Shown here: piece after piece, positions 16,924-26,091 of the stretch
How positions within the stretch are numbered: the first letter of the stretch is position 1
How the letters are laid out: each line of letters opens with the position of its first letter
NCBI RefSeq assembly: GCF_040361435.1
Contig: NZ_APNL01000017.1
Location: 1-64,000 of the forward strand
DNA: 64,000 bases
Direction: 5' to 3'
DNA from: Salinisphaera sp002433465
GTDB taxonomy: Bacteria; Pseudomonadota; Gammaproteobacteria; Nevskiales; Salinisphaeraceae
Program-made: the position numbers and the translations under genes
Notes under the pieces: generated by a model
Told to the model about the DNA's origin: nothing
Database searches by the model: none
Seen by the model: only the letters and a program-made list of their open reading frames with translations

Positions 16924-16951
16924 ATCCGCCGCGGGCTGGCCCGCGGCGGAT
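16924..16951. terminator. Perfect 13-bp GC-rich hairpin between convergent genes
   Basis: ATCCGCCGCGGGC at 16924-16936 pairs with GCCCGCGGCGGAT at 16939-16951. It sits 15 bases after the lipoprotein stop and 57 bases beyond the MOSC gene stop. No T-run follows, so it may slow polymerase or protect mRNA ends rather than terminate alone. Confidence 0.55.
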
Positions 16952-17008
16952 CGTCGGCTGCGACAACGACTGCCCATCGCGGCCCTAGATACAGGCTGGC
17001 GTTGCGGG

Positions 17009-17800
17009 TCAGTCCAATACCTCGACCGTCTGGCCGACCCGGATTTCGCCTTCGTTCTCGGCCACGAGATTCTGGCCGAAATACACCTGGTTGTCCTCGC
17101 CCTTGCGATACCGCAACAAGCTACGCATGGGCTCGCCGTCGGTACGGCGCTCACCGCGTGCCGGGTCGACCGTTATCATCACGCAGCGCGAACACGGCGC
17201 GTCGACCCGAAATAGCACGTCGCCGATACGGATACGCTGCCAGCCATCCTCCGCGAACGCGTCGGTATCGCTGACCACGACGTTGGGGCGAAACTGGGCC
17301 ATCACGTGCGAGCCATCGGTACGCGCGTTGATGTCGGCCAGCGACGCTTCGCTGGTGAGCAGCAACGGATAGCCGTCCGCAAAGCTCACGCGAACGCCCA
17401 GCTTGTCGCGAAAACGCGATGACTGCTCGCCCAGCCACAGCAGATGAACGGGCTCGCCGACGATGCGGCTCACCCAGGCATCCAGGCGCAGAGTGGTTGT
17501 CCACGCGGGGAAATCGTCGGCCCACACGCCGGTCTCGAAACGCTGGCGTGCGAATTGCGCGACCGACTCGGCCACCGCGACCTGGTCGTCGTGAACCAGG
17601 GTCAGCCGGCTGCCGTCGAAGCGGGCCGTGATCGTCTGCAGAACGGGGTACCGGCGGGCGGTCACGAATGCGCCGTCGGGTTTGACCACCATGAAGCGCC
17701 GATCATGGGCCAGCCCTTCCTGCTCCACGCGGGCTGTAGCGAGAGCTTGCGCGGCGGTCGATTTCACTGGGTAGCGATAGATTGCAGCAAGGCTGGGCAA
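17009..17800 (-). CDS. MOSC-domain protein (YcbX-like)
   Basis: A 263-aa protein with the MOSC N-terminal barrel (AAIYRYPVKS, GLAHDRRFMVV) and the MOSC core, with the cofactor-binding cysteine region FRVDAPCSRCVMITVDP. Such proteins bind the molybdenum cofactor and reduce N-hydroxylated compounds. It lacks the C-terminal ferredoxin domain of E. coli YcbX, so an external electron donor is needed. A TTG at 17800 with GGAGA upstream is the probable start. It is divergent from the AraC regulator at 17954. Confidence 0.83.
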   Translation of the reverse strand: MPSLAAIYRYPVKSTAAQALATARVEQEGLAHDRRFMVVKPDGAFVTARRYPVLQTITARFDGSRLTLVHDDQVAVAESVAQFARQRFETGVWADDFPAWTTTLRLDAWVSRIVGEPVHLLWLGEQSSRFRDKLGVRVSFADGYPLLLTSEASLADINARTDGSHVMAQFRPNVVVSDTDAFAEDGWQRIRIGDVLFRVDAPCSRCVMITVDPARGERRTDGEPMRSLLRYRKGEDNQVYFGQNLVAENEGEIRVGQTVEVLD

Positions 17801-17953
17801 GGTATGTCTCCGTCGGCCGGCACGTGCAACAGCAGTATGGCGCGCGCCAGCCACGTCGCGGTTTACGTAGCGCAAATGATAGAACACCTGCCGCCTGGCT
17901 CAAGCCATGGGCACAGGCGGCGGGCATGGCCCGGGTGGCCAATACAGGCATAA

Positions 17954-18949
17954 TTGAGCGGACGCTTTTCCTGCAACAAGACTGTAGTGGTCGATATATC
18001 CCGTAACCAACGCGCGCAGGGCCGATTCGAACATCTGGCGGCCCGTATCGCGCCGCATATCAGTCGAGACGGTTTCACGCCCACCGCCCTGGACGGCCTG
18101 TCGCTGCTCGGCTATGCCGGACGCACAATTCGTCAGCCGGAGGTCTACCAGCCGTCGCTGGTATTCGTCGCCCAGGGCGAAAAGACGGCCTATCTGGAAG
18201 ATCGGGTCATCCACTACGGCGCCGGACACTATCTCGTCCAGGCCATGCCGGTGCCCTTCGAATGTGAAACACGCGGCGATAGCAAAGTGCCGGTGCTGGG
18301 GGCTTCGCTGCGCATTGACCCGGACGTGCTCGACGAGCTGGTCACTTCAATGCCCGAGCATGTCTGGCCGGCGACCGACCCTACCGCAACCGAATCGCTG
18401 CCGATGGCGGCCGTGGCGCTCGATTCGAACATGAGCGACGCACTGACACGGTTGCTCGACTGCCTCGATGACGAGCTTTCTGCACGGGCGCTGTATGCGG
18501 CTCGCGTGCGCGAGGTGATCTTCGAAGCCATGCGTGGCCCGCAGGGGCATCTGCTGCGACGGCTCATCCACGAGCGCGGCGCCTACGCGCGTATTGGCAC
18601 CGCCATCAACCAGCTGCATACCGACTATGCCAGCTCGCTGTCGGTTACCGATCTGGCGGCGAGTGTGCACATGAGCGCATCGAGCTTTCACCACCACTTC
18701 AAGCGGGTCACGCGGCTGTCGCCGTTGCAGTATCAAAAGCGTATTCGCCTGCTGGCCGCCCGCGACCTACTTGCCAGCCAGGTGGAGAACGTGGCCGGCG
18801 CGGCGCATGCGGTGGGCTATGAAAGCGCCTCGCAGTTCTCGCGCGAGTACAAGCGCTATTTCGGCGTCGCGCCGACCCACGACCGCCCGCGCCAGGCTCA
18901 TACCGGCACCCTGGCGCTCACCGATTCGGCCCGGGGCATCTCTACATAA
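17954..18949 (+). CDS. AraC-family regulator with cupin-like sensor
   Basis: A 331-aa regulator. Residues 40-190 form the AraC_N sensor domain (QPSLVFVAQGEKTAYLEDRVIHYGAGHYLV). Residues 220-310 hold two helix-turn-helix units (LSVTDLAASVHMSASSFHHHFK and VAGAAHAVGYESASQFSREYK). The start may be TTG 17954; GTG further in is possible since no clear ribosome site is seen. Divergent from the MOSC gene, which is its likeliest target. Confidence 0.85.
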   Translation: MSGRFSCNKTVVVDISRNQRAQGRFEHLAARIAPHISRDGFTPTALDGLSLLGYAGRTIRQPEVYQPSLVFVAQGEKTAYLEDRVIHYGAGHYLVQAMPVPFECETRGDSKVPVLGASLRIDPDVLDELVTSMPEHVWPATDPTATESLPMAAVALDSNMSDALTRLLDCLDDELSARALYAARVREVIFEAMRGPQGHLLRRLIHERGAYARIGTAINQLHTDYASSLSVTDLAASVHMSASSFHHHFKRVTRLSPLQYQKRIRLLAARDLLASQVENVAGAAHAVGYESASQFSREYKRYFGVAPTHDRPRQAHTGTLALTDSARGIST

Positions 18950-19315
18950 GCTCTCGCGATTCGACGATCGCGACCATCGTCGGGCGTAGGTTGGATTAGC
19001 GCAGCGTCATCCAACAGGCAACGCCGCCCGGTAGCGCGAATCGCTTCGCGCAATCCAACACCGCCGCGAGTTGAGGTCCGGCCAACTTGCGGCGTACGGC
19101 CCAGGCCAATCCAGCGGCAGAACGAAGCGGTCTGTGCGAAAACGAACGCGAATGAACGCCAATGACGGGCGCATGCGGGAGCGGCGTTCGTTAACCGACG
19201 TGGCGTTACGGGCGTGGCCAGTTCTACCAGAGCGCGCCCAATACCCCGCTCGATTTGCGTGTATTCGCGTTCATTCGCGAACTGTCTTCGAGAACAAGTT
19301 GCCGTCGTACGAACA
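18950..19315. other. Repeat-rich gene-free region
   Basis: This spacer encodes no recognisable protein. At 18986-19015 it holds a palindromic unit with arms GTTGGAT (18990-18996) and ATCCAAC (19009-19015), of the GTAGGTTGGATTAGCGCAGCG type seen as dispersed repeats in many proteobacteria; a partial inverted copy lies near 19045-19060. At 19147-19159 and 19267-19279 lie exact inverted copies of CGCGAATGAACGC, bounding about 130 bases that may be a small non-autonomous element. Confidence 0.6.
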
Positions 19316-19350
19316 CAAAAAAGCCCCCGGCACGACGTGCCGGGGGCTTT
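19316..19350 (-). terminator. Strong intrinsic terminator of the aldehyde dehydrogenase gene
   Basis: The plus strand reads six A residues, AAGCCCCCGGCACG, a two-base turn, then CGTGCCGGGGGCTTT. On the minus strand this is a long GC stem followed by a T-run, 36 bases past the stop at 19386. Confidence 0.9.
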
Positions 19351-19385
19351 CACGACGTCACGCGGACGACGTTCGCGCAGAGGCG

Positions 19386-20762
19386 CTATTGCGCGATCAT
19401 CAGCGATTTGCTGTTGACGAACTCACGCATGCCGAAGCCGCCGTGTTCGCGACCATAGCCACTATCCTTGACGCCACCGAAGGGCAGGTTCGGCTGGGCG
19501 ATATAGTAGCCGTTGATGCTGACCATGCCGGTATCGAAATGATCCCGGGCCAGCAGTTCGGCACGCTTTTCGTCTTCCGAGAAGATGCCGCCGCCCAGAC
19601 CGTAGACCGAATCGTTGGCGATACGGATCGCGTCGGCCTCGTCCTTGGCACGGATGAGCGAGGCCACCGGGCCGAACAGCTCGCCGTCATAGGCCGGCAT
19701 GCCGGGGGTGACGTTTTCGAGCACGGTCACCGGGTAGAAATAGCCCTCACGATCGGGCACTTCGCCGCCGGTGAGGCAGGTTGCGCCCTTCTCGATCGAT
19801 TCCTTGACCTGGGCATGCAGGTTGTCGCGCAGGTCTTCGCGGGCGATCGGGCCGAGCTGGGTGTTCTTGTCGCTCGGGTCGCCGAACTCGATCTGCTTCA
19901 TCTTGGCGAGATAGGCATCCCGGAACTGCTCGTAGACCGCATCCACAACAACGAAGCGCTTGGCCGCAACACAGGTCTGGCCGTTGTTGTTGATACGACC
20001 GGTCACGCAGGCATCCACGGCCTTGTCGATATCGGCATCCTCGAGCACCAGAAAGGCGTCGTTGCTGCCGAGTTCGAGCACCGTCTTCTTGAGATGCTCG
20101 CCGGCGGCCGAGGCGATCTTGCGGCCGGTCGCGGCACTGCCGGTGAAGGTCACACCGCGTACGAGTTTGTGCTCGGTGACCTGACTGGCCTGGTCTTCCT
20201 GGATATAGAGCACGTTGAACACGTTCTCGGGGACACCGGCTTCACGGAAGATGTCTTCCAGCGCTTCGGCACAGCCCCAGACGTTGGGTGCATGCTTGAG
20301 CAGCACGGTGTTGCCCGCCATCAGGTTGGCGATGGTATAGCGGATGACCTGATAGAACGGGAAGTTCCACGGCTGGATGCCGAAGATCACGCCGATCGGC
20401 TGATGGCTGACCAGGGCACGCCCGCCCGGCAGGTCGCGTTCTTCGTCGGCGAGGAACGTCGCCGCATTGTCGGCGCTGTAGTCGCAGATGCCCTTGCACA
20501 GCTTGAGCTCGCCGGGCGCCTGGCTGATCGGCTTGCCCATTTCCTCGGTAATGAGGCTGGACAGACGATCCTGATTCGCAACCAGCAGTTCGCCGACCTT
20601 ACGGATCAGCTTGCCGCGTTCGTCGAAGGAGCGCTGCTTCCAGTCGAGAAAGGCCTCGTGGGTCTTTTCGATCTTGTCCTGCAGCTGCTGGTCGGAAATC
20701 GTGTCGAATTCCCGGATGACCTGACCGGTCGCCGGGTTGATGGTCTTGACGGTGTTAGCCAC
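19386..20762 (-). CDS. NAD(P)-dependent (succinate-)semialdehyde dehydrogenase
   Basis: A 458-aa aldehyde dehydrogenase. The nucleotide motif is VTFTGSAATGRKIAS, the general base Glu lies in VLELGSNDAFLV and the catalytic Cys in NNGQTCVAAKRF. The sequence resembles Sad/YneI-type succinate semialdehyde dehydrogenases, which have this unusual LGS(N/D) motif. It oxidises an aldehyde to an acid. The start is GTG at 20762 with GGAGG upstream; the frame stays open further but that part lies over another gene. Precise substrate unknown. Confidence 0.9.
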   Translation of the reverse strand: MANTVKTINPATGQVIREFDTISDQQLQDKIEKTHEAFLDWKQRSFDERGKLIRKVGELLVANQDRLSSLITEEMGKPISQAPGELKLCKGICDYSADNAATFLADEERDLPGGRALVSHQPIGVIFGIQPWNFPFYQVIRYTIANLMAGNTVLLKHAPNVWGCAEALEDIFREAGVPENVFNVLYIQEDQASQVTEHKLVRGVTFTGSAATGRKIASAAGEHLKKTVLELGSNDAFLVLEDADIDKAVDACVTGRINNNGQTCVAAKRFVVVDAVYEQFRDAYLAKMKQIEFGDPSDKNTQLGPIAREDLRDNLHAQVKESIEKGATCLTGGEVPDREGYFYPVTVLENVTPGMPAYDGELFGPVASLIRAKDEADAIRIANDSVYGLGGGIFSEDEKRAELLARDHFDTGMVSINGYYIAQPNLPFGGVKDSGYGREHGGFGMREFVNSKSLMIAQ

Positions 20763-20869
20763 GTAGCCTCCATACAGGCTATGAATGAACACCCCCGAGC
20801 ATAGTGGTATTCGCAAGCCGTTGCTTATCGCAGGCTGTCGATTGTTTGCCCGATCCTCCAACCACGCGG

Positions 20870-21484
20870 TTAATGACGGTCGGCGCCGATATCCAGCAGG
20901 GATACGAACAGCGAAATCACGATCAGGCTGAACAGGAAACTGAATGCGCTCTGGGCCATTACGAGCATCCATGTATCCAGATCCAGCGGCCGGTAGGCAC
21001 CGCTCATCGAGAACTGGACGGATAGCGACTGGACCAGCGCATGACCGCCCTCGAGCATGCCGGATTGTCCATGCGACGTTTCGAAGCGGCCCATCTTGGT
21101 ATACACGAAAGCCATCAGAAAGGCGGCCGTCGCATAGTTTTCCAGCGCCAGCACGATAGTCCGACCGGTGGCGGCCACGATACGGCCGGGCGTGATCTTG
21201 CAGCGCCCGAAAAGGATGACGCCGATTTCCTTGTTGAGTATGCCGGCCACGCGCAGCAACGCCGGCACGGCGAGCCATGCCGCCAGATGTTCATGCTGCC
21301 ACCACAGCAGTGCGGCCAATACCAGCCAGCCGACGATATAGGCCTCCGAGGCCACATAGCGAGCCCGTCGCCAGCCTGCGCCCTGCGCGCGCTCCAGGCG
21401 CGCCATACCCGCATCCAGCCAGGCATAGGGCGACAGCCGGTAGAGGGCGACCACCAGCCACTCGATCAGACGAGTACTGTTCAT
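20870..21484 (-). CDS. Unknown membrane protein coupled to the MBL hydrolase
   Basis: A 204-aa protein with about four hydrophobic segments (near residues 40-65, 65-95, 105-125 and 170-195) and an Arg-rich cytoplasmic stretch. I recognise no family. Its ATG overlaps the stop of the upstream MBL-hydrolase gene (ATGA at 21481-21484), so the two are translationally coupled and probably work together. Confidence 0.65.
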   Translation of the reverse strand: MNSTRLIEWLVVALYRLSPYAWLDAGMARLERAQGAGWRRARYVASEAYIVGWLVLAALLWWQHEHLAAWLAVPALLRVAGILNKEIGVILFGRCKITPGRIVAATGRTIVLALENYATAAFLMAFVYTKMGRFETSHGQSGMLEGGHALVQSLSVQFSMSGAYRPLDLDTWMLVMAQSAFSFLFSLIVISLFVSLLDIGADRH

Positions 21485-22227
21485 TCGGCGCCCGAGTCCA
21501 GCGCGACCGCGTCGCCCGGATAGATCGGCGTCATGCTCGCCGGCGCCTGATCGGCCCGACCATAGCCAGTAATCCATACCCGATGTGTTGGCCGGCCCGC
21601 GATATACGCCGCGACCGTGTCGAAATCGGCGTGCTCGTCGTTGCCGGTGGCACGGGCATCGAGTATTACGTTGGGCGCGGCGAACAGCCGGTCGTAGTAG
21701 TCGGTATCGACCGCCGAGTCGCCGCCGTAGCCCAGAATCGGCTCGCCGTCGAGGCTGGCAACGAAACCGAAGCAGGGTTCGCTGTGACGCGCGCGCAGCA
21801 AACACAGCGACAACCGTGGGGTTAACGGCCACGCCTGCCCCGCTGGCGTATCGACCCAGTCGCAGAACGCAGCCAGCGGCTCGCCCGTACTTTCCAGTTC
21901 GTGCAGGCGGTGTGCTTTAAGGCGTACCCCGACCGCCGGCTCGGCGACAACGCGCAGGCGACGCCCAGCCGCCGCTTCGGCGGCGAGTACCACCGGCAAT
22001 TCACCCGCGTGATCGCTGTGGTTGTGGGTGACCAGAATCGTATCGGGAATCGCGCCCAGCCATCGCTTGCAGGCCTGCACCACGCCAAAGCCGATATCCA
22101 CCAGCAGCACGTCATGGCCGTTCATTCTCAGGCTGATGGCACTGCTGGGCTCGCCGTCGTAAACGGCGGTCGCGCCGCGCCCCGTGCCAAGGCACAGGAA
22201 CGACAGGCCGGCATCTTTGCTGGACAT
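21481..22227 (-). CDS. MBL-fold metallo-hydrolase
   Basis: A 248-aa metallo-beta-lactamase-fold protein with the metal motif THNHSDHAGELP, a further ligand region in ARHSEP, and GYGGDSAVDTDYYD near the second metal. RNase Z-like and lactonase-like members share this pattern; the substrate is not evident. An in-frame GTG at 22233 is an alternative start. It is the first gene of a two-gene unit with the membrane protein at 20870. Confidence 0.8.
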   Translation of the reverse strand: MSSKDAGLSFLCLGTGRGATAVYDGEPSSAISLRMNGHDVLLVDIGFGVVQACKRWLGAIPDTILVTHNHSDHAGELPVVLAAEAAAGRRLRVVAEPAVGVRLKAHRLHELESTGEPLAAFCDWVDTPAGQAWPLTPRLSLCLLRARHSEPCFGFVASLDGEPILGYGGDSAVDTDYYDRLFAAPNVILDARATGNDEHADFDTVAAYIAGRPTHRVWITGYGRADQAPASMTPIYPGDAVALDSGAE

Positions 22228-22329
22228 GATCACTACTCGGCAACGCAGTCAGCCGCGCATGATAGCGAACACGTGCCCCGCGCAGGTTGCCGGCGTGCGC
22301 GGCGAGCGGGCAACGGTCGCCGCATGCAG

Positions 22330-23358
22330 TCAGCTCGCTTCGATCAACGCCTCGACGATCGCGGCCTGGCGGGCGAAATAGCGTCCGTTCGACGGCGGCG
22401 TCGGGTCGGAGGTCATCACCACCGTCATGTCGCGCTCTGGCACCACGAACAGAACCTGTCCGCCATACCCGCGCCCGTAGTGGGCCGTCACGCCGGCGAG
22501 CCTGGTGGTGAACCAGCCGTAGCCGTAGGCATCCCCGGTATAGACCGAACGGGTTCGCCCGCGCCAGCTGGCTTCGATCCAGTCGGCCGGAATAATCTGT
22601 CGATCATCGATCCTGCCACCACGACGGATCATTTCGCCGAAGGCCAGCAGCGCGCGCGGCGTCATGCCCATTTCGTTGCCGCCGAAATAGATGCCCTGGG
22701 GATCGCGCGTCCAGGGCGGAATATCGATACCCAGCGGCTCCCCGAGCCAGTCGCGCATGAGTGCCAACGTACTGCGCCCGCTCGCCCGGGTGAGAATCGC
22801 GGACAGAACGTGGCTGTTGCCGGTCGAATAGAGCATGCGCGTGCCGGGTTCGGCCACGATCGGGCGCTGCAGCGCGTTGGCCACCCAGTCACGACTGGCG
22901 ACCCAGCTGCCGTAGTTCGCGCCCGAGGTGCGCTCCAGCCCGGACTGCATCGACAGCAGTTGGCCAACGGTGATCGTCGCCACCCGGGCATCCACGTTCT
23001 GCGGCATGCGCGGCCCCAGCAGCTCGCCGATCGGCTGGTTTACACCGTCGATCACGCCACGATCGATGGCCGCGCCGACCAGCGTGGCGATAAGCGTCTT
23101 CGACAACGACTTGATATTTGCGGTGGCGTCCACGCCGTGACCGCGATAACCGCGTGCGAGGACGGTGTTGCCATCGATGGCGACCAGAAAGCTGTGGGTT
23201 CGCGGCAACGCGCCAGCGCGTTCGGCAATCGACTCCAGCGATGTCGTATCGATCGCAGCATTCGCGATGCCGGCGCAGAGCATCAGAGCGTAGATAGCGC
23301 CGGCGCGCGTGAGTCGGGGCACGAGCCGCCGCCAGTTTCTGGAGATGATTTTCAGCAT
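22330..23358 (-). CDS. Exported serine hydrolase, beta-lactamase class C family
   Basis: A 342-aa protein with a signal peptide (AGAIYALMLCAGIANA). It has the catalytic SLSK tetrad (Ser-x-x-Lys), a Tyr in LYSTGNSH that replaces the usual YxN, and HYGRGYGG as the third motif. These proteins act as periplasmic esterases, peptidases or carboxypeptidases; drug resistance cannot be inferred. The start at 23358 gives a short basic N-terminus before the signal. Divergent from the SRPBCC gene. Confidence 0.83.
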   Translation of the reverse strand: MLKIISRNWRRLVPRLTRAGAIYALMLCAGIANAAIDTTSLESIAERAGALPRTHSFLVAIDGNTVLARGYRGHGVDATANIKSLSKTLIATLVGAAIDRGVIDGVNQPIGELLGPRMPQNVDARVATITVGQLLSMQSGLERTSGANYGSWVASRDWVANALQRPIVAEPGTRMLYSTGNSHVLSAILTRASGRSTLALMRDWLGEPLGIDIPPWTRDPQGIYFGGNEMGMTPRALLAFGEMIRRGGRIDDRQIIPADWIEASWRGRTRSVYTGDAYGYGWFTTRLAGVTAHYGRGYGGQVLFVVPERDMTVVMTSDPTPPSNGRYFARQAAIVEALIEAS

Positions 23359-23516
23359 GGGCTTGTCGCAATCCCTTTTTGGCGCCAAAAGCTGCACCGA
23401 CTGCGGCCCGGCGCGCTTTTTGTTCAGTGCTATGGTGCAGGAAAGCGCCGAGGCGTATCGCCGCATACGCGTACCCGGCGCAACGATCGAAACCTTCACC
23501 GATTCGGGAGATTGCC

Positions 23517-23951
23517 ATGGAACGTGTATTCATCAGCCGCGTTATTCGCGCCGATGCCGATGTGGTCTGGACTCTGCTGCGCGACTTCAACGGCATGCCG
23601 GACTGGCATCCGGCGATCATCGACAGCGAAATCGAGCACGGACGCGAAGGCGATGCCGTGGGCTGTGTGCGCAGCTTTCACCTCGCCGACGGCGGTCATA
23701 TCCGCGAGCGGCTCACCGCGCTATCGGATGCCGACCGGCATATGCGCTACGCGATTCTCGAATCGCCCATGCCGGTGAACGGCTACGATGCGACCATCGA
23801 CGTGATCCCGATCACCGAAGAGGCCGCCAGCCTCGTGGTCTGGAAGGCCGAGTTCGAAGTGGCGGCCGAAGACGCCGCTGCCACGATCGATACCGTGGCC
23901 GACGGCGTATTCCGTACCGGCCTGGACGCCGTGGCGAAACGCCTGGAGTGA
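23517..23951 (+). CDS. SRPBCC-family protein (polyketide cyclase-like)
   Basis: A 144-aa protein with the START-like SRPBCC pattern: VFISRVIRADADVVWTLLRDFNGMPDWHPAI, then EGDAVGCVRSFHL and a C-terminal helix (TVADGVFRTGLDAVAKRL). This fold binds small hydrophobic ligands; function unknown. The ATG has GGGAG upstream. Confidence 0.82.
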   Translation: MERVFISRVIRADADVVWTLLRDFNGMPDWHPAIIDSEIEHGREGDAVGCVRSFHLADGGHIRERLTALSDADRHMRYAILESPMPVNGYDATIDVIPITEEAASLVVWKAEFEVAAEDAAATIDTVADGVFRTGLDAVAKRLE

Positions 23952-24075
23952 GAACGCTCCGCCCGCAACCACCAGCCCCCAGACGCACCGGCCGGTTCCT
24001 GCGATGCGGGCTTTCACGCGTCGAATCGACTACGCCGCGTCCGGTGTTCGATTGCGTATGGCCAAACCAAGCCGG

Positions 24076-26091
24076 CTAGTCCTGCGGCAGCGCGTAAACG
24101 ACCACCTGATCGCCGACTTGATCCTTGAGGATCGTATTGCCACCGGCAACGAAGGCCACGTACTGACGACCCTGGTATTCATAGACCGACGGATTGGCCA
24201 CCGCCGGCGCCTGGGCCTGATCGGACCAGAGCTGCTCGCCGGTGGCCAGCGAGAAGGCACGCAGCTTGGCGTCCATCGATGCGCCGATGAACACCACGCC
24301 CCCGGCGGTCACCGCCGGGCCGCCGATGGTGGGCGAGCCCCATTTTTCCGGCATGAAGAAACCGTACTTCTGGGAGGCACCCACCGGGCGGCGCCATTTC
24401 ACGTCGCCGGTATGCATGTCCAGGGCCACGAGTTCACCAAACGGCGGCTGCCAGCACGGCATGCCCAGCCAGTTCATCGCCACATTCAGGCGCATGCCGT
24501 AAGGCGCCCCGCTCTGGGGCGAAAACCCGCTTTCATTGCCCGAGCCGGTATCGGCCTGTTCATACGCTTCGCGCTCGTAGAGCTTGACGTACTGCACGAT
24601 ATGCGAGGTATTCACGATCGCGGTCTGGCTGGCAGGGTCGAAGGCCACACCGCCCCATTGCACGCCGCCGGAACTGTCCGGATAGGCCATCGCGCCCTCG
24701 CCCTTTGTTGTGGGCGGTGTATACATGCCCCGGTAGTCGAGCTGGTCCCACAGCCGTGAGCACTGGCCGCCGCCGACGATGTCGGCGAGTTTCCAGACCG
24801 GCGGTTTTGTCGTCTGGTCGAGCAATGGTGCGGGCTTGGTCGGGAACGGCTGGGTGGGCGAATAGATCTCGCCGGCGACCGAACCGTCGCCGGCAGGCAC
24901 CGCGCGTTCCTCGATCGGCCATACGTCTTCGCCGGTCTTGCGATTGACCACGAACAGAAAACCCATCTTGGTCGCCTGGACCAGGGCCGGGATGTTTTCG
25001 CCATCCACGGTGATGTCCATGAGCGTGGGCGCGGCGTTGATATCGTAATCCCAGATATCGTGATGCACCCATTGGCGCGACCATACGACCTCGCCCGTAT
25101 CGAGATCCAGCGCGGTGGTCGAGGTCGCCAGCGGCGCCTTTTCCTGGCGATTGCCGCCCCAGAAATTCGGCGACGGCGACGATACCGGCACATACACCAG
25201 CCCGAGTTCTTCATCGGCCGACATATGCGTCCACACGTTGGCCGTGCCGCTCTTCTTGCGCATGTCGTCGGAAAGCGCCTGGAACGTCCATTCGCGCTCG
25301 CCGGTACGGGCATTGATCGAGAACACCGTGCCGGGCGGGGCCTGTTCGAAGGCCCAGTCCTTGCCGGCCCAGCCAAGCAGCAGATGATCGCCAACCACGG
25401 TGGGCGGCTGCAGCAGCGACAGCGGCCACTTGGCGTGGGTGTCGTTCCACTGATTGACGTTGAGCACGCCGTGATCGGCAAAACCCTCGCATTTTTCGCC
25501 GGTATCGGCATCGAGCGCGAACAGGCGTGCGTCCATCGTGCCCATGTAGACGATCTTCTGACAGGCCTTGCCCGGCACCGGCTGTTCGGCCGCCCAGTAG
25601 GATACGCCCCGGTTCTTGAGCACCGGCTGGGTCAAGGCCTGCTTCTTGGTGTGGGTATCGAACGTCCACTTCGGTTCGCCGGTGGCCGGATCGAGGGCGA
25701 TCAGTCGATAGAACGGCGTGCCGATATAGAGCGTGTCGTTGGCAAAGATCGGCGTCGCCGACCAGACCGTCGCCGGCGTATCGCCACTGCCATCGGAGAC
25801 GTCGCCGGTATGAAATTCCCAGACCTTTTCGAGCCCGGCGACGTTGTCCGCGGTGATCTGGCTCAGCGGGCTGTATTTCTGTGCGTTGAGCTGGCCATGA
25901 AAACTGTCCCAGGTGGACTCGGCGGGCACCAGCGACGCGGGCGTGTTCGCGGCAACAGGCACGGTGCCCGAAGCCTTACCCTCGGGCGCGCCCGTCTGGC
26001 GTGCCGCGGCGTTGTTACCACAAGCTGCAAGCAGCGCGAGCGCCGCGCCGATGGCTGCGGCACGCAGTACGGCATACGCGTTGGTACTCAT
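24076..26091 (-). CDS. PQQ-dependent membrane-bound dehydrogenase (lipoprotein)
   Basis: A 671-aa quinoprotein, probably a propeller built from repeated W-motifs such as ALDPATGEPKWTFDT, INARTGEREWTF and ALDMHTGDVKWRRPVG. The lipobox LLAACG suggests anchoring to a membrane from the periplasmic side. No CxxCH haem motif is present, so electrons likely go to ubiquinone as in membrane glucose/quinate-type dehydrogenases. The natural substrate is not evident. It overlaps the upstream small membrane gene by ATGA, suggesting a two-subunit enzyme. PQQ synthesis genes are not in the window. Confidence 0.87.
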   Translation of the reverse strand: MSTNAYAVLRAAAIGAALALLAACGNNAAARQTGAPEGKASGTVPVAANTPASLVPAESTWDSFHGQLNAQKYSPLSQITADNVAGLEKVWEFHTGDVSDGSGDTPATVWSATPIFANDTLYIGTPFYRLIALDPATGEPKWTFDTHTKKQALTQPVLKNRGVSYWAAEQPVPGKACQKIVYMGTMDARLFALDADTGEKCEGFADHGVLNVNQWNDTHAKWPLSLLQPPTVVGDHLLLGWAGKDWAFEQAPPGTVFSINARTGEREWTFQALSDDMRKKSGTANVWTHMSADEELGLVYVPVSSPSPNFWGGNRQEKAPLATSTTALDLDTGEVVWSRQWVHHDIWDYDINAAPTLMDITVDGENIPALVQATKMGFLFVVNRKTGEDVWPIEERAVPAGDGSVAGEIYSPTQPFPTKPAPLLDQTTKPPVWKLADIVGGGQCSRLWDQLDYRGMYTPPTTKGEGAMAYPDSSGGVQWGGVAFDPASQTAIVNTSHIVQYVKLYEREAYEQADTGSGNESGFSPQSGAPYGMRLNVAMNWLGMPCWQPPFGELVALDMHTGDVKWRRPVGASQKYGFFMPEKWGSPTIGGPAVTAGGVVFIGASMDAKLRAFSLATGEQLWSDQAQAPAVANPSVYEYQGRQYVAFVAGGNTILKDQVGDQVVVYALPQD

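Noticed and set aside
19071..20804. A 577-codon plus-strand open frame opposite the aldehyde dehydrogenase gene
   Set aside because: The dehydrogenase motifs are complete on the other strand; the frame also runs through a terminator and repeats.
21901..23778. A 625-codon plus-strand open frame opposite the MBL and serine-hydrolase genes
   Set aside because: It is Arg/His-rich, matches no family, and covers two well-supported genes.
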